From assembly GCA_002408205.1 (NCBI GenBank), contig DHQY01000007.1:378942-442941 (forward strand): 64,000 bases of DNA. Direction: 5' to 3'. Source of the stretch: Bacteroidales bacterium UBA5326. Lineage in GTDB: Bacteria; Bacteroidota; Bacteroidia; Bacteroidales; UBA932. Below, one piece after another: positions 42,559 through 51,683 of this stretch. The stretch's first letter is position 1, and each line of letters starts with the position of its first letter. The notes beneath the pieces were generated by a model. That model worked only from the letters and a program-made list of their open reading frames with translations. It had not been told where the DNA came from and made no database searches. The position numbers and the translations under genes were made by a program.

Positions 42559-42559
42559 T

Positions 42560-43777
42560 ATGAAACATATTCTGATAGCCCTGGTAACGGTTTTTTGTTT
42601 TGCTTTTCCGGCCCAGGTCAATGCCCAGAAATTTGAAAACCTGGCTCCCGTTCCTCCCATGGGATGGAACTCCTGGAACAAATTCGGCTGCAACGTAAAC
42701 GAAAAAATGCTCATGGAAACGGCAGACATGCTGGTATCTTCCGGTATGCGCGACGCCGGATATGAATACCTGGTAATTGACGATTGCTGGCACGGAGAAA
42801 GGGATTCACTGGGCTTCATACATGAACATCCCGAACTTTTCCCCTCGGGGATGAAAGCGCTTGCCGACTATATTCACGCCCGCGGGCTGAAATTCGGCAT
42901 ATATTCTTCTGCCGGTTTCAAAACCTGTGCAGGACGGCCCGCCGGGAGAGGTCACGAATACCAGGATGCTTTGGTATACGCCTCATGGGAAGTGGATTAT
43001 CTAAAATACGACTGGTGCAGTACCCAGGGACTTAACGCGTACGGTGCGTATATGACCATGCGAGACGCCCTTTACAATGCAGGCAGACCCATTGTGCTGA
43101 GCCTTTGCGAATGGGGAAATAACAAACCCTGGCTCTGGGGCTCCGAGATGGGCCAGCTATGGAGAACTACCGGCGACATCACCGCCATTTTTGACGGGAT
43201 ACAGGACCACGGTCATTACAAGACGCTCGGGGTACTGCAGATCCTTGACCTGCAGGATACACTCCGCGTCTATGCAGGCCCCAACAGATGGAACGATCCC
43301 GACATGCTGGAAGTAGGCAACGGAATGAGCGTTAGCGAAGACCGGGCGCACTTCACCATGTGGTGCATGCTGGCAGCTCCGTTAATGGCAGGGAACGATC
43401 TGAGAACTATGAGCACAGAAACCCGTGAAATTCTCATGAACCGGGAGGTAATAGCCATTGATCAGGACCCTCTGGGAATCCAGGCATTCAAATACGAAAC
43501 CAAAGGAAACATACATACCTGGATCAAGCCTCTGTCGGGCGGAAAATGGGCCATATGTTTCCTGAATCGCAGTACGGAGGGGGAGACTCTGGACATTGAC
43601 TGGTCATCCTACGTACTTACCGATACATTAAGCGGAAAAAACCTCGATCTAAAAAATAATCAGTATCTGATTCGCGATGTCTGGCAGAAAAAAGATTTGG
43701 GAAAAACCGGGCAACCCTGCAGACATTCTCTGCCCGGTCACGATGTCTTCTGTATAATCCTTTCTCCGCTCAGCTAG
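42560..43777 (+). CDS. GH27 alpha-galactosidase
   Basis: 405 residues with a cleavable signal peptide (1-22, ending 'QVNAQ'). GH27 signatures: 'PPMGWNSWNKFGC' at the mature N-terminus, nucleophile Asp in 'YLKYDWCS' near 155, acid/base Asp in 'RWNDPDML' near 250, and the C-terminal beta domain. Removes alpha-1,6-galactosyl branches from galactomannan or melibiose-type sugars, probably in the periplasm. It is 1 nt after the mannanase and 8 nt before the transporter. Confidence 0.95.
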   Translation: MKHILIALVTVFCFAFPAQVNAQKFENLAPVPPMGWNSWNKFGCNVNEKMLMETADMLVSSGMRDAGYEYLVIDDCWHGERDSLGFIHEHPELFPSGMKALADYIHARGLKFGIYSSAGFKTCAGRPAGRGHEYQDALVYASWEVDYLKYDWCSTQGLNAYGAYMTMRDALYNAGRPIVLSLCEWGNNKPWLWGSEMGQLWRTTGDITAIFDGIQDHGHYKTLGVLQILDLQDTLRVYAGPNRWNDPDMLEVGNGMSVSEDRAHFTMWCMLAAPLMAGNDLRTMSTETREILMNREVIAIDQDPLGIQAFKYETKGNIHTWIKPLSGGKWAICFLNRSTEGETLDIDWSSYVLTDTLSGKNLDLKNNQYLIRDVWQKKDLGKTGQPCRHSLPGHDVFCIILSPLS

Positions 43778-43785
43778 CTATCTGA

Positions 43786-45195
43786 ATGGAAAAGTTACGA
43801 TTTAAGGAGAAACTCGCCTACGGGTTCGGCGACATGGCTTCCAGCATGTTCTGGAAGATCTTTGGAATGTACCTGTTGTTCTTTTATACCAAAGTATTTG
43901 GTATATCACCTGCGGCGGCAGGCACCATGTTCCTGCTTACGCGTATCTGGGATGCAGTAAACGATCCCATTATGGGTCTGATAAGCGACCGTACTCATTC
44001 GCGTTGGGGAAAATACAGGCCATACCTGCTTTGGGGTGCCATCCCTTTTGCACTTATTGGAATTATGACATTTTTCACCCCGGACTGGGGTTCAAATGCC
44101 AAACTGGCTTATGCCTACGTCACATACACTTTTATGATGATGGTCTATACCCTGGTTAACGTGCCGTACGCTTCGCTGCTGGGGGTTATGTCTCCAGACC
44201 CGAAAGACCGCAATACACTGTCTTCCTTCAGGATGTTTTTTGCCTATCTGGGCAGTTTCATTACTTTCATGATCCTTCAGCCTCTGGTTGACCTGTTCAG
44301 CAGCAACCCTGCGGCCGATGACCGGATCTCCACAGAACCGGGGGCCTGGACGGCCGCAGTAGCAGTTATAGGCGGTATATGTGCCGTCTTATTTTTCTTT
44401 TGCTTTAAATGGACGAGGGAACGCGTTAAGGCGGCCGATGAGAATAAAAATAAAGCATCTGTGGGAAAGGATCTTAAAATGCTTTTCAGCAACAAACCCT
44501 GGTGGATTTTGCTTGCCTCGGGCGTAGCAGCTCTGTTATTCAATTCCATCAGGGACGGTGTAGCTTTGTTCTATTTTACCGATTACGTCACTTCTACTTT
44601 CCGGACACAGGCTTTCGGCTGGACTTTAGGAACTGTTTACCTGCTTGTGGGTCAGGCATCCAACATGATAGGCGTTGCACTGGCCGCGCCGGCTGCCAAC
44701 CGGATAGGCAAAAAAAGCACCTATATCACAGCCATGCTCCTTGGAGCAGTCCTGAGTATGTTGTTCTTCCGGCTTAAACCGGATCAGGTGTTACCCATCA
44801 TGTTGTTCCAGGTACTTATAAGCACCTGCGCCGGTATCATATTTCCTTTGCTTTGGAGTATGTATGCCGATATTGTCGACTATCAGGAGCTCAAAACGGG
44901 ACGCAGGGCTACAGGCCTCATCCTGAGTTCTTCTTCCATGTCACAGAAATTCGGATGGGCCGTAGGAGGCGCAATTACCGGTTGGCTGCTTGCAGCCTTC
45001 GGATATAATGCCGATATTGCAGTGCAAAGTGAATCGGCCATATACGGGATACGGTTAATGATGAGTTATCTGCCTGGAGTAAGTTGTATTCTGGCTGTCA
45101 TTGCCATATCTCTCTACCCCCTGGGAGAGAAGAAAATGCGTGACGTCTCGGACAAGCTGAACAAAAAGAGGAAAACACATGATCAAATGGAATAA
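43786..45195 (+). CDS. GPH-family sugar:cation symporter (probable mannobiose transporter)
   Basis: 469 residues, 12 predicted membrane helices. The glycoside-pentoside-hexuronide family is recognisable from 'KLAYGFGDMASSMFWKI', 'RIWDAVNDPIMGLISDRTHSRWGKYRPYLLWG' (in pieces, near 60-95) and 'DYQELKTGRRATGLI' near 365. Position between mannan hydrolases and the 2-epimerase suggests import of mannobiose or related disaccharides across the inner membrane (inference). Overlaps the epimerase gene by 17 nt. Confidence 0.9.
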   Translation: MEKLRFKEKLAYGFGDMASSMFWKIFGMYLLFFYTKVFGISPAAAGTMFLLTRIWDAVNDPIMGLISDRTHSRWGKYRPYLLWGAIPFALIGIMTFFTPDWGSNAKLAYAYVTYTFMMMVYTLVNVPYASLLGVMSPDPKDRNTLSSFRMFFAYLGSFITFMILQPLVDLFSSNPAADDRISTEPGAWTAAVAVIGGICAVLFFFCFKWTRERVKAADENKNKASVGKDLKMLFSNKPWWILLASGVAALLFNSIRDGVALFYFTDYVTSTFRTQAFGWTLGTVYLLVGQASNMIGVALAAPAANRIGKKSTYITAMLLGAVLSMLFFRLKPDQVLPIMLFQVLISTCAGIIFPLLWSMYADIVDYQELKTGRRATGLILSSSSMSQKFGWAVGGAITGWLLAAFGYNADIAVQSESAIYGIRLMMSYLPGVSCILAVIAISLYPLGEKKMRDVSDKLNKKRKTHDQME

Positions 45196-46402
45196 TTTTG
45201 AACTTTTTAGGGAAGAACTTCATAACGAACTAACCACCAATATATTGCCTTATTGGGAAAAACTCCGGGATAAGGAATTCGGTGGGTTTTACGGCCAGGT
45301 TACCGGACAGGAAGAACTGATTCCGAACGCACAAAAAGGAGCTGTGCTCCAGGCCAGGATCCTGTGGACGTTTTCTGCCGCCGCACGTGTTCTGAAAGAT
45401 AAACGCTACCTGGAATATGCGACTCATGCACTAAATTTTCTCACAAACCGGCTGTTCGATAAGCAATACGGAGGCGTCTTCTGGAGTGTTGACCATAAGG
45501 GAGAACCGATGGACACCCGCAAACAGTTCTATGCTCTGGGATTTGCCCTGTACGGATTGAGTGAGTATCACAGAGCCACCGGCGATGCGCAGGCCCTGGA
45601 ATATGCCGTTGCCCTTTTTGAGAGCATCCAGGAGCATTCCAGCGACAAGATTTATGGCGGTTATATAGAAGCCACAGCCCGGGACTGGACTGAGGTCCGG
45701 GACGTACGCCTTTCGGCCAAAGATGCTAACGAGAGGAAGACCATGAATACGCATCTTCATATCCTGGAACCGTATACCAACCTGTTCCGCGTATGGAAGG
45801 ATGCCCGGCTGGAAAAAGCACTGGTAGAACTTATTGAGCTTTTTATCAACATAATAGAAAATCCCCGGACACACCATTTATCGTTATTTTTCGATGAAGA
45901 ATGGCATGTAAAAGGATCCGGACACTCCTTTGGACACGATATTGAAGCTTCATGGCTTCTGCTGGAAGCCGCAAAAGAACTGGCAACCTATAAACCGGGC
46001 GTTTACGGTGAATTGCTCAACCGCGTAACAGACCACACAAGACAGATAGCTTTTGCCGCGCTGCAGGGTTTGCAGCCAGACGGAAGCCTCATATACGAAG
46101 TGCATACCAGCGGACGCATAGATTCCTCGCGTCACTGGTGGGTACAGGCAGAAACTGTGGTGGGACTCTATTACCTCTATGTGGAACACCAGGTCCCCCA
46201 TGCCATGGGTCTTGCCTGTTCATGCTGGGATTACATAAAAGAGAACCTCGTGGACAAATTGCACGGCGAATGGTTGTGGAGCCCGGGCAACCGCACCGAC
46301 GACAAGGCCGGCTTCTGGAAATGCCCCTATCACAATTCCCGCATGTGCCTGGAAATTATATCTTCTACTGCGTTGAGCAACGGATCGGTACTTATGCGAT
46401 GA
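45179..46402 (+). CDS. Cellobiose/mannobiose 2-epimerase (AGE superfamily)
   Basis: 407 residues, (alpha/alpha)6 barrel. Family strings: 'RILWTFSAAAR' near 58, 'FYALGFALYGLSEY' near 120, catalytic His in 'NTHLHILEPYTNLFRVW' near 190, 'GHDIEASWLL' near 248, 'RHWWVQAETVVGLYYLY' near 320 and 'WKCPYHNSRMCLE' at the end. It turns beta-1,4-mannobiose into mannosyl-glucose in the cytoplasm. The mannosylglucose phosphorylase (GH130) that normally follows is absent here. The last 20 residues extend past the usual family end and overlap the convergent peptidase gene by 73 nt. Confidence 0.92.
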   Translation: MIKWNNFELFREELHNELTTNILPYWEKLRDKEFGGFYGQVTGQEELIPNAQKGAVLQARILWTFSAAARVLKDKRYLEYATHALNFLTNRLFDKQYGGVFWSVDHKGEPMDTRKQFYALGFALYGLSEYHRATGDAQALEYAVALFESIQEHSSDKIYGGYIEATARDWTEVRDVRLSAKDANERKTMNTHLHILEPYTNLFRVWKDARLEKALVELIELFINIIENPRTHHLSLFFDEEWHVKGSGHSFGHDIEASWLLLEAAKELATYKPGVYGELLNRVTDHTRQIAFAALQGLQPDGSLIYEVHTSGRIDSSRHWWVQAETVVGLYYLYVEHQVPHAMGLACSCWDYIKENLVDKLHGEWLWSPGNRTDDKAGFWKCPYHNSRMCLEIISSTALSNGSVLMR

Positions 46403-48378
46403 CCCACGGCACCTTCCATCCATAACTGGGGAACCAGAGTGCCCTGGGTATATATACGTTTGATCTCACCGGCAAGGTTTCTTCCGTTTTCTTTCATGTC
46501 TCCGGCAAAATAATCTTCCAGCTGGAACTCTATAATATGTCCCATCGGATAATTAGGCAGGTACATGGGACTGTTTATCATATGCGAATAAATGGCCAGA
46601 ATGGGCGAGTCGTGTTGTCCCAGCACCGGTTCGTACCACTTATTCCATACTTCGCGCGCTTTCTCAAGTACGGCTTTTTTAAGCAGGGCCGGAGTAGCTC
46701 CGGGATTTTCATAGAGCCATTGCCAAACATACATATCTACCAAAGAAACGCCCATTATCTCGTAACAGCCCCAGAAGATGTCCAGCGTTGTATTGGTATC
46801 TATCTGCTGTGAATACCCGAGCAGACCGAGGTCTCTTTTCTGGAAAACAAACGCCAGCGCTTCTGTAAAAGCGGTATTGGGAACGCCGTTGAGCATATAG
46901 TGGTCAACATCGTAGAGGCTCAATGTCTGCTCTACGTTGTGTCCAAACTCATGCACCGCAATATTGTATCCTTTGTAATCCATACCTTTGCTTCCTATTC
47001 TGGTTCTAAGGCGTGCCGGTTCCCAGCGGCCTGAAGCGCCCCAGGCATGTCCGGACCCGCGGGCTCCCTCCACCACAATCCGACCGGCTATATCATTGGC
47101 CTCGGCAGAGGGGAAACCCAATTGGGAAAGCATCCTTGGCATATCGTTTTGGAAGGCCCCTGGGTTGGGGTATTTTTTCCTGGTAACCGCAGTCAGTTCA
47201 TCTTCGGGCAGTGCCGTACGGCTTTTAAAACCGTCGTACCAGATATCGAAAGGTTCCAGGGGACGGTCCAGACGCTGTTGAATCAGTTGGGCGACCTGTC
47301 CTACCTGAGGAGAGGATATCAGGTGAATAAACAATTCTTCAATTTCCTTGGCAGAAATTTCCATTCCCCCCTCGAAATTCCGGATAATCCCCGTGGGCAT
47401 ATGAGGATAGTATGCATCCAGTTTCATTTCGGCGCGGCAAATATCGAGCAGATGACCGTAACGGCGGTCCGCCTCTTCCGGAGCCAGAATTTTCTCTCCC
47501 TCCCGGAATACGGTATTGGAAAAAGGAGCCCATTCGCAGGCTGGATTGTTGATCACACATTCAGGTATTGTCTGACAGGCAATATGTTCCATCACTTTGA
47601 ATATCATTCGCTGTTTCTCCAGTGCGTTGGGAACTGGAGCATAATTGGATTTGATCTCATCCCTCAGGTTCCAATGGCTGAGTAACACCATGTCGTCCGG
47701 GAATAACCGTTCTCCGTTTTCTGTCAGTAACCGGCCCATCATGATGTTGTATTCGGCAATGTAATTTTCGGCATTGCCAAGTGCAAGAGACATTTCCTGT
47801 TTTAATTCCGCAGGAACACGACTGGTGAACAAATCCCCCATCCGGGCATAGGCCCATTCCAGTCGCGTCCAGTCTTTACCCAGTGAATCTTTCTCGGCCA
47901 GCGTATAATTTGGGAAATTCAACACAGATATAAAAGCCGATTTGTTACCGAACATATCGTCAGAAAAATGTGAGGAAGGATCGTAATTACCCATTATGTA
48001 ATCGATTTCTGTCAATTCATCCCCTTCCAGCTGTACGGGTTTTTTCAGAGCAACGCTCAACTGGTTGGCCGTACCGAAAAATTGTTCGAAAGCCGTTTCC
48101 AGTTTTTTGAAAAGCATTTGCCTGGCCGTTGTGTCGGCAGCAAAATTCGCTACGCAGAATTCGGTGAATTCCCCGGGCGTACCGTCTTGAGGACGCCACA
48201 AGGCAGCGGCCTGCTCCACTCCCCTGCCGGCGAGAAGAGCTTCCGGAAAGGTTTCCAGTATACGGGCCGTTGTATTTTCTACAACAATAGCCGAAATTGT
48301 GGACATTTGGTTTTTTTCACCGGAAGGTCCACATTCTGTTATGATGGGCAGCAACATAAGCAAAAAAATTTTTTTCAT
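46330..48378 (-). CDS. Exported zinc metallopeptidase (HEXXH, gluzincin-like)
   Basis: 682 residues. The N-terminus is a signal peptide with a possible but atypical lipobox ('IITEC'). The zinc site is 'HEFGHNVEQ' (near 460), with a candidate third ligand Glu 26 residues later in 'AFTEALAFVFQ', the spacing of M3-like MA-clan peptidases. The N-terminal 400 residues are mostly helical and unassigned. It is the last gene of the nine-gene minus-strand directon, overlapping the methyltransferase gene by 4 nt, and its 3' end overlaps the epimerase gene by 73 nt. Confidence 0.8.
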   Translation of the reverse strand: MKKIFLLMLLPIITECGPSGEKNQMSTISAIVVENTTARILETFPEALLAGRGVEQAAALWRPQDGTPGEFTEFCVANFAADTTARQMLFKKLETAFEQFFGTANQLSVALKKPVQLEGDELTEIDYIMGNYDPSSHFSDDMFGNKSAFISVLNFPNYTLAEKDSLGKDWTRLEWAYARMGDLFTSRVPAELKQEMSLALGNAENYIAEYNIMMGRLLTENGERLFPDDMVLLSHWNLRDEIKSNYAPVPNALEKQRMIFKVMEHIACQTIPECVINNPACEWAPFSNTVFREGEKILAPEEADRRYGHLLDICRAEMKLDAYYPHMPTGIIRNFEGGMEISAKEIEELFIHLISSPQVGQVAQLIQQRLDRPLEPFDIWYDGFKSRTALPEDELTAVTRKKYPNPGAFQNDMPRMLSQLGFPSAEANDIAGRIVVEGARGSGHAWGASGRWEPARLRTRIGSKGMDYKGYNIAVHEFGHNVEQTLSLYDVDHYMLNGVPNTAFTEALAFVFQKRDLGLLGYSQQIDTNTTLDIFWGCYEIMGVSLVDMYVWQWLYENPGATPALLKKAVLEKAREVWNKWYEPVLGQHDSPILAIYSHMINSPMYLPNYPMGHIIEFQLEDYFAGDMKENGRNLAGEIKRIYTQGTLVPQLWMEGAVGHRISTDPLLNAVEDIISRHMREL

Positions 48379-49592
48379 GGTTTTTCGTCAATTTTAGTTG
48401 TACAGATTATGAAATGCCCGTCTCCGGAACCGGTACGGACCGTCGTGCCAAATAAGTAATCATTTCCTCCGTCGGCTATGCGCGTCCGTTGCCTCCATTG
48501 GGCAACGGATAAAGGAAAATTCCGGACGGCAAGATTAGCTTTTGGGTAAAGAGCACTTAACCTTTTAAGCTCACGGGAAGAGAAAGGCAGTACACGTTCA
48601 ATTACAAAACTCCTTCCCGGAAAATCCGGGATCGCTTTATCCGAATAATATAAGTGACTGTTTGTATGCAGCTTACTCACAGCATAGCGTTGGGCCGTCA
48701 AAAAGAAAGCGCCCGACTTCATGACCGATGCACCGGGCTCGTACAGGTAATGGCCAGCATTCGGAACCCTATTACCGAGCAGAGCCTCCCGTTCCGCAGA
48801 GGCCCGGGATTCTTCTTCCATAAGAAAACTGAACCCGGGTTCGCAGAATATCCGGTGAGACAATTTTTTTGTACTTTCTCTTTCCATGAATGCCAGGATC
48901 TCTTTACACTCATTCCGGGCAGAAAGGATGTGAATCTCTTTGGTGGCGGGAAGCAGAGTTAATATCCGGCTGATATCGGCCATGGGAGAAATTTTTATAA
49001 GGACCCGCAGTGCTTTATGAAGCAACAATTCGCGCAGCTCAACCACATTCGGGCTGCAGGCCTCCAGATCATAGATCCTCGAATTGTCGTCCGATCTTCG
49101 CGAAGGATCCAGATATATCAGGTCCGGAGAAGGAAGATCCGGGAAAAATTCCCAAAGCGATTCGGCGGTGGATTGGACAACAGTTATGCTGTGGGCACAC
49201 CCCAGGGCCTTGAAATTATGCAAAGCCGCCCGGCACAAGCTTCCCTCAGGCTCGGCATATAATACCCGGGCCCCTGCCCGTGCAAAATAGAAAGAATCGA
49301 CGCCCAAACCGCCGGTCAGATCATAAACAAGGGTCCCCGGGCTAATAAAACGTTGTTTATACTCTCCCGTAAAAGCAGAAGAACACTGCTCGGCAGATAC
49401 CGGCGCAGGAATCACAACACCGCTGCAGGCATACCATTCCGGAAGCTTATCCTTTATTTTACGAAGCCCTTCTATTCGTAAGGCGGCAGCCCGGACATCC
49501 ACGCCCGGATACTTTGCGGCATCCAGCACTAACCGGGGAAGATCATCCTCTATATGCGTCCGCACAAAAGTGTTGAATTCCTCGGTAATCAT
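48375..49592 (-). CDS. Class I SAM-dependent methyltransferase with THUMP-like region
   Basis: 405 residues. SAM motif I 'VYDLTGGLGVDSFYFAR' near 110 and a motif IV 'LIYLDPSRR' near 168, an N/DPP-like catalytic tetrad variant. C-terminal region with 'FVIERVLPFSSRELKRL' and 'LSVAQWRQRTRI' corresponds to the THUMP-like C-terminal domain annotated in Bacteroidota. Probably an RNA or nucleic-acid methyltransferase; the substrate is unknown. It lies 3 nt after DPP IV and overlaps the metallopeptidase by 4 nt. Confidence 0.82.
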   Translation of the reverse strand: MITEEFNTFVRTHIEDDLPRLVLDAAKYPGVDVRAAALRIEGLRKIKDKLPEWYACSGVVIPAPVSAEQCSSAFTGEYKQRFISPGTLVYDLTGGLGVDSFYFARAGARVLYAEPEGSLCRAALHNFKALGCAHSITVVQSTAESLWEFFPDLPSPDLIYLDPSRRSDDNSRIYDLEACSPNVVELRELLLHKALRVLIKISPMADISRILTLLPATKEIHILSARNECKEILAFMERESTKKLSHRIFCEPGFSFLMEEESRASAEREALLGNRVPNAGHYLYEPGASVMKSGAFFLTAQRYAVSKLHTNSHLYYSDKAIPDFPGRSFVIERVLPFSSRELKRLSALYPKANLAVRNFPLSVAQWRQRTRIADGGNDYLFGTTVRTGSGDGHFIICTTKIDEKP

Positions 49593-49595
49593 AGT

Positions 49596-51674
49596 CTATT
49601 CTTCTAAAAGATACCTGGTCCAGAAATCCCGTTCCTGCGAAGCCGAGAATGCACTCTGATAGCTGCGGTAACCGTGCCGTGCAGCCGGATACATCATGAA
49701 TTCAAAATGTTTTCCTGTTTTCATGAGCTCATCAACCAACTGGACCGAGTTCTGGAAATGAACATTATCGTCAGAAGTTCCGTGGGTGATCAACAGCACA
49801 GAAGGACCGCCGGCACCATAAGTAGAAGCATTGCGGATAACAGACGCTTTCTCATATCCCTGCGGATTGTCGGCCGGCAGGTCCATAAAACGTTCCGTAT
49901 AATGGCTGTCGTACAACATCCAGTCATGCACTCCGGCTCCCGCAATGCCGTATGGAAAATAGTCCCCGGCAGTGCATACGGCAAGTGCCGTGACATAACC
50001 GCCGTAACTGTATCCGGTTATCCCCACTCTGGCCGGGTCGAGGCACCCCATGTTGCGCAACCGGTCAACCCATAATTTGTAATCGTGAATTTCCCATTGT
50101 CCCAGCTTCCGGTGCATCATATCCATTCCCGCTTTGCCGCAATGACCGCTTCCTCTGTGGTCCATCGCAATCTGAATAACGCCTCTGGCCGCCCAGTAAT
50201 AATTTCTGAAGGGCGAAACCCAGCGGTCCATAACGCTTCCGGCATCGGGCCCCCCGTATATGCTTATTATGGCCGGATATTTCTTATCTTTCTCCATGTG
50301 AAGGGGCCAGGTAACCACCGCGGGAATAGTAAACCCGTCCTCAGTGGTCATGAAGAGCACTTCCGTAACCGGAACAAGCCCGCCGGCCATGGCCTTATCC
50401 AGAGTCGGGCCCTTTGAATCGCCCAAAATACGCACCAGTCCTTTTTGTACACTATACAGGGCCGAGGCCATGGGAGTGGCTACGTTGGAATAGTGGGCGG
50501 TAAAATGCTTAAAATCGGGAGAGAATTGCACGTTCGTAAAGTTATAACCGGCAGGCGTCAGTCTTTGGGGCGTGTTTTGTCCGGCAGCGATGGCTTTTTC
50601 TAAGCAGGCAACCGCGTAAACTCCGGTACGGGTGGAATTTTCGCACCGTGCCGTATAATAGAGCATCTGCGTCTTTTCATTGAAAGCCAAAATAGAGATT
50701 CCCCAATTGTTTCCCATAGTGAGCCGCTGTATACGGCTCCCGTCCCAGGAACATAAATATACCTGCTGCCATTTTTCAAAATCACGTACCATGAGCAGGC
50801 CCCCGGAGGTAAAAACAGGTTCCTGGATCCATTCCAGCCAGGTATCCTGGCTTTCTTCATATACCGGTCTTTTTGATCCGTCTGCGGGAGAAACGGAGTA
50901 TAAAACAAAGTGGTTCTGATCTCTGTTCATCCATTGAATCCAAAGGGCTTTTCCATCCGGAGTCCAGTAAGGCTGACCAAAATATTGATCCTGCGTTTCA
51001 TCAAAATCGGCCCAAACAATCCGGCCTCCTTCAACAGGAACGATTCCTGTCCTGATCCGGGGGTTTTCATCTCCCGCTTTGGGATAACGGGTGCGTTCCA
51101 GGTATCCGTGCTGACCTTCGGCTACATAAATAGGAAACATGGGCACCAGGGTATCGTCGCAACGGAAGAAAGCCAGGTAACGGCCGTCTGGAGACCACCA
51201 GAAAGAACGGTATCTGCCGGGACGACCGAGAATTTCTTCGTAATAAACCCAGGAAGCCCATCCGTTAAGCACGGTCTCGCTTCCGTCATAGGTGTAGCGT
51301 ACAATATTACCTGTTTCCAATTCTTTGGAATACAAATCGTTGTGCAAGGTGAAAGCCACATGTGAACCATCGGGGGACAAAGTCGGGTTCTTAGCCTCCC
51401 GGTCAAGTCCATAATCCGTTTCACGCGGCATAGAAGGCATATCTGTGCTGGTGCATACGGTGCGTTTCCCCGTCCGGATATCTTCCAGGTAGTATTCAGG
51501 ATTGCGCATATCCCCGTTGGAGAGCATCAGCGTCCGGCTGTCTTTCCACTTAACCGGGGTGATCATGGGTTGTATCAGACTGTCGGGCACTTTTTCAATT
51601 TCATCACGGGACCGGGCATTCAAAGAAACCGGAGAGCTAAGGTAGACGAGAACTAAAAACAATAAATGTCGCAT
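49596..51674 (-). CDS. S9-family dipeptidyl peptidase (DPP IV-like)
   Basis: 692 residues with a signal peptide (1-20). The N-terminal beta-propeller (about 45-440; 'WSPDGRYLAFFRCDD', 'WTPDGKALWIQWMNRDQ') has the DPP IV double-Glu motif region in 'YEEILGRPGRYRSFWWSPD'. The C-terminal hydrolase carries the nucleophile in 'GYSYGGYV', Asp in 'HGTSDDNVHF' and His in 'AARHGYRS'. It releases X-Pro dipeptides in the periplasm, important in proteolytic Bacteroidales. It sits 9 nt after the helicase gene and 3 nt before the methyltransferase. Confidence 0.95.
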   Translation of the reverse strand: MRHLLFLVLVYLSSPVSLNARSRDEIEKVPDSLIQPMITPVKWKDSRTLMLSNGDMRNPEYYLEDIRTGKRTVCTSTDMPSMPRETDYGLDREAKNPTLSPDGSHVAFTLHNDLYSKELETGNIVRYTYDGSETVLNGWASWVYYEEILGRPGRYRSFWWSPDGRYLAFFRCDDTLVPMFPIYVAEGQHGYLERTRYPKAGDENPRIRTGIVPVEGGRIVWADFDETQDQYFGQPYWTPDGKALWIQWMNRDQNHFVLYSVSPADGSKRPVYEESQDTWLEWIQEPVFTSGGLLMVRDFEKWQQVYLCSWDGSRIQRLTMGNNWGISILAFNEKTQMLYYTARCENSTRTGVYAVACLEKAIAAGQNTPQRLTPAGYNFTNVQFSPDFKHFTAHYSNVATPMASALYSVQKGLVRILGDSKGPTLDKAMAGGLVPVTEVLFMTTEDGFTIPAVVTWPLHMEKDKKYPAIISIYGGPDAGSVMDRWVSPFRNYYWAARGVIQIAMDHRGSGHCGKAGMDMMHRKLGQWEIHDYKLWVDRLRNMGCLDPARVGITGYSYGGYVTALAVCTAGDYFPYGIAGAGVHDWMLYDSHYTERFMDLPADNPQGYEKASVIRNASTYGAGGPSVLLITHGTSDDNVHFQNSVQLVDELMKTGKHFEFMMYPAARHGYRSYQSAFSASQERDFWTRYLLEE

Positions 51675-51683
51675 ATTGGAAGT

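Noticed and set aside
37108..46402. SusC/SusD pair in the carbohydrate cluster
   Set aside because: No TonB-dependent receptor or SusD-type lipoprotein is encoded between GH3 and the epimerase; the only transporter is a GPH symporter.
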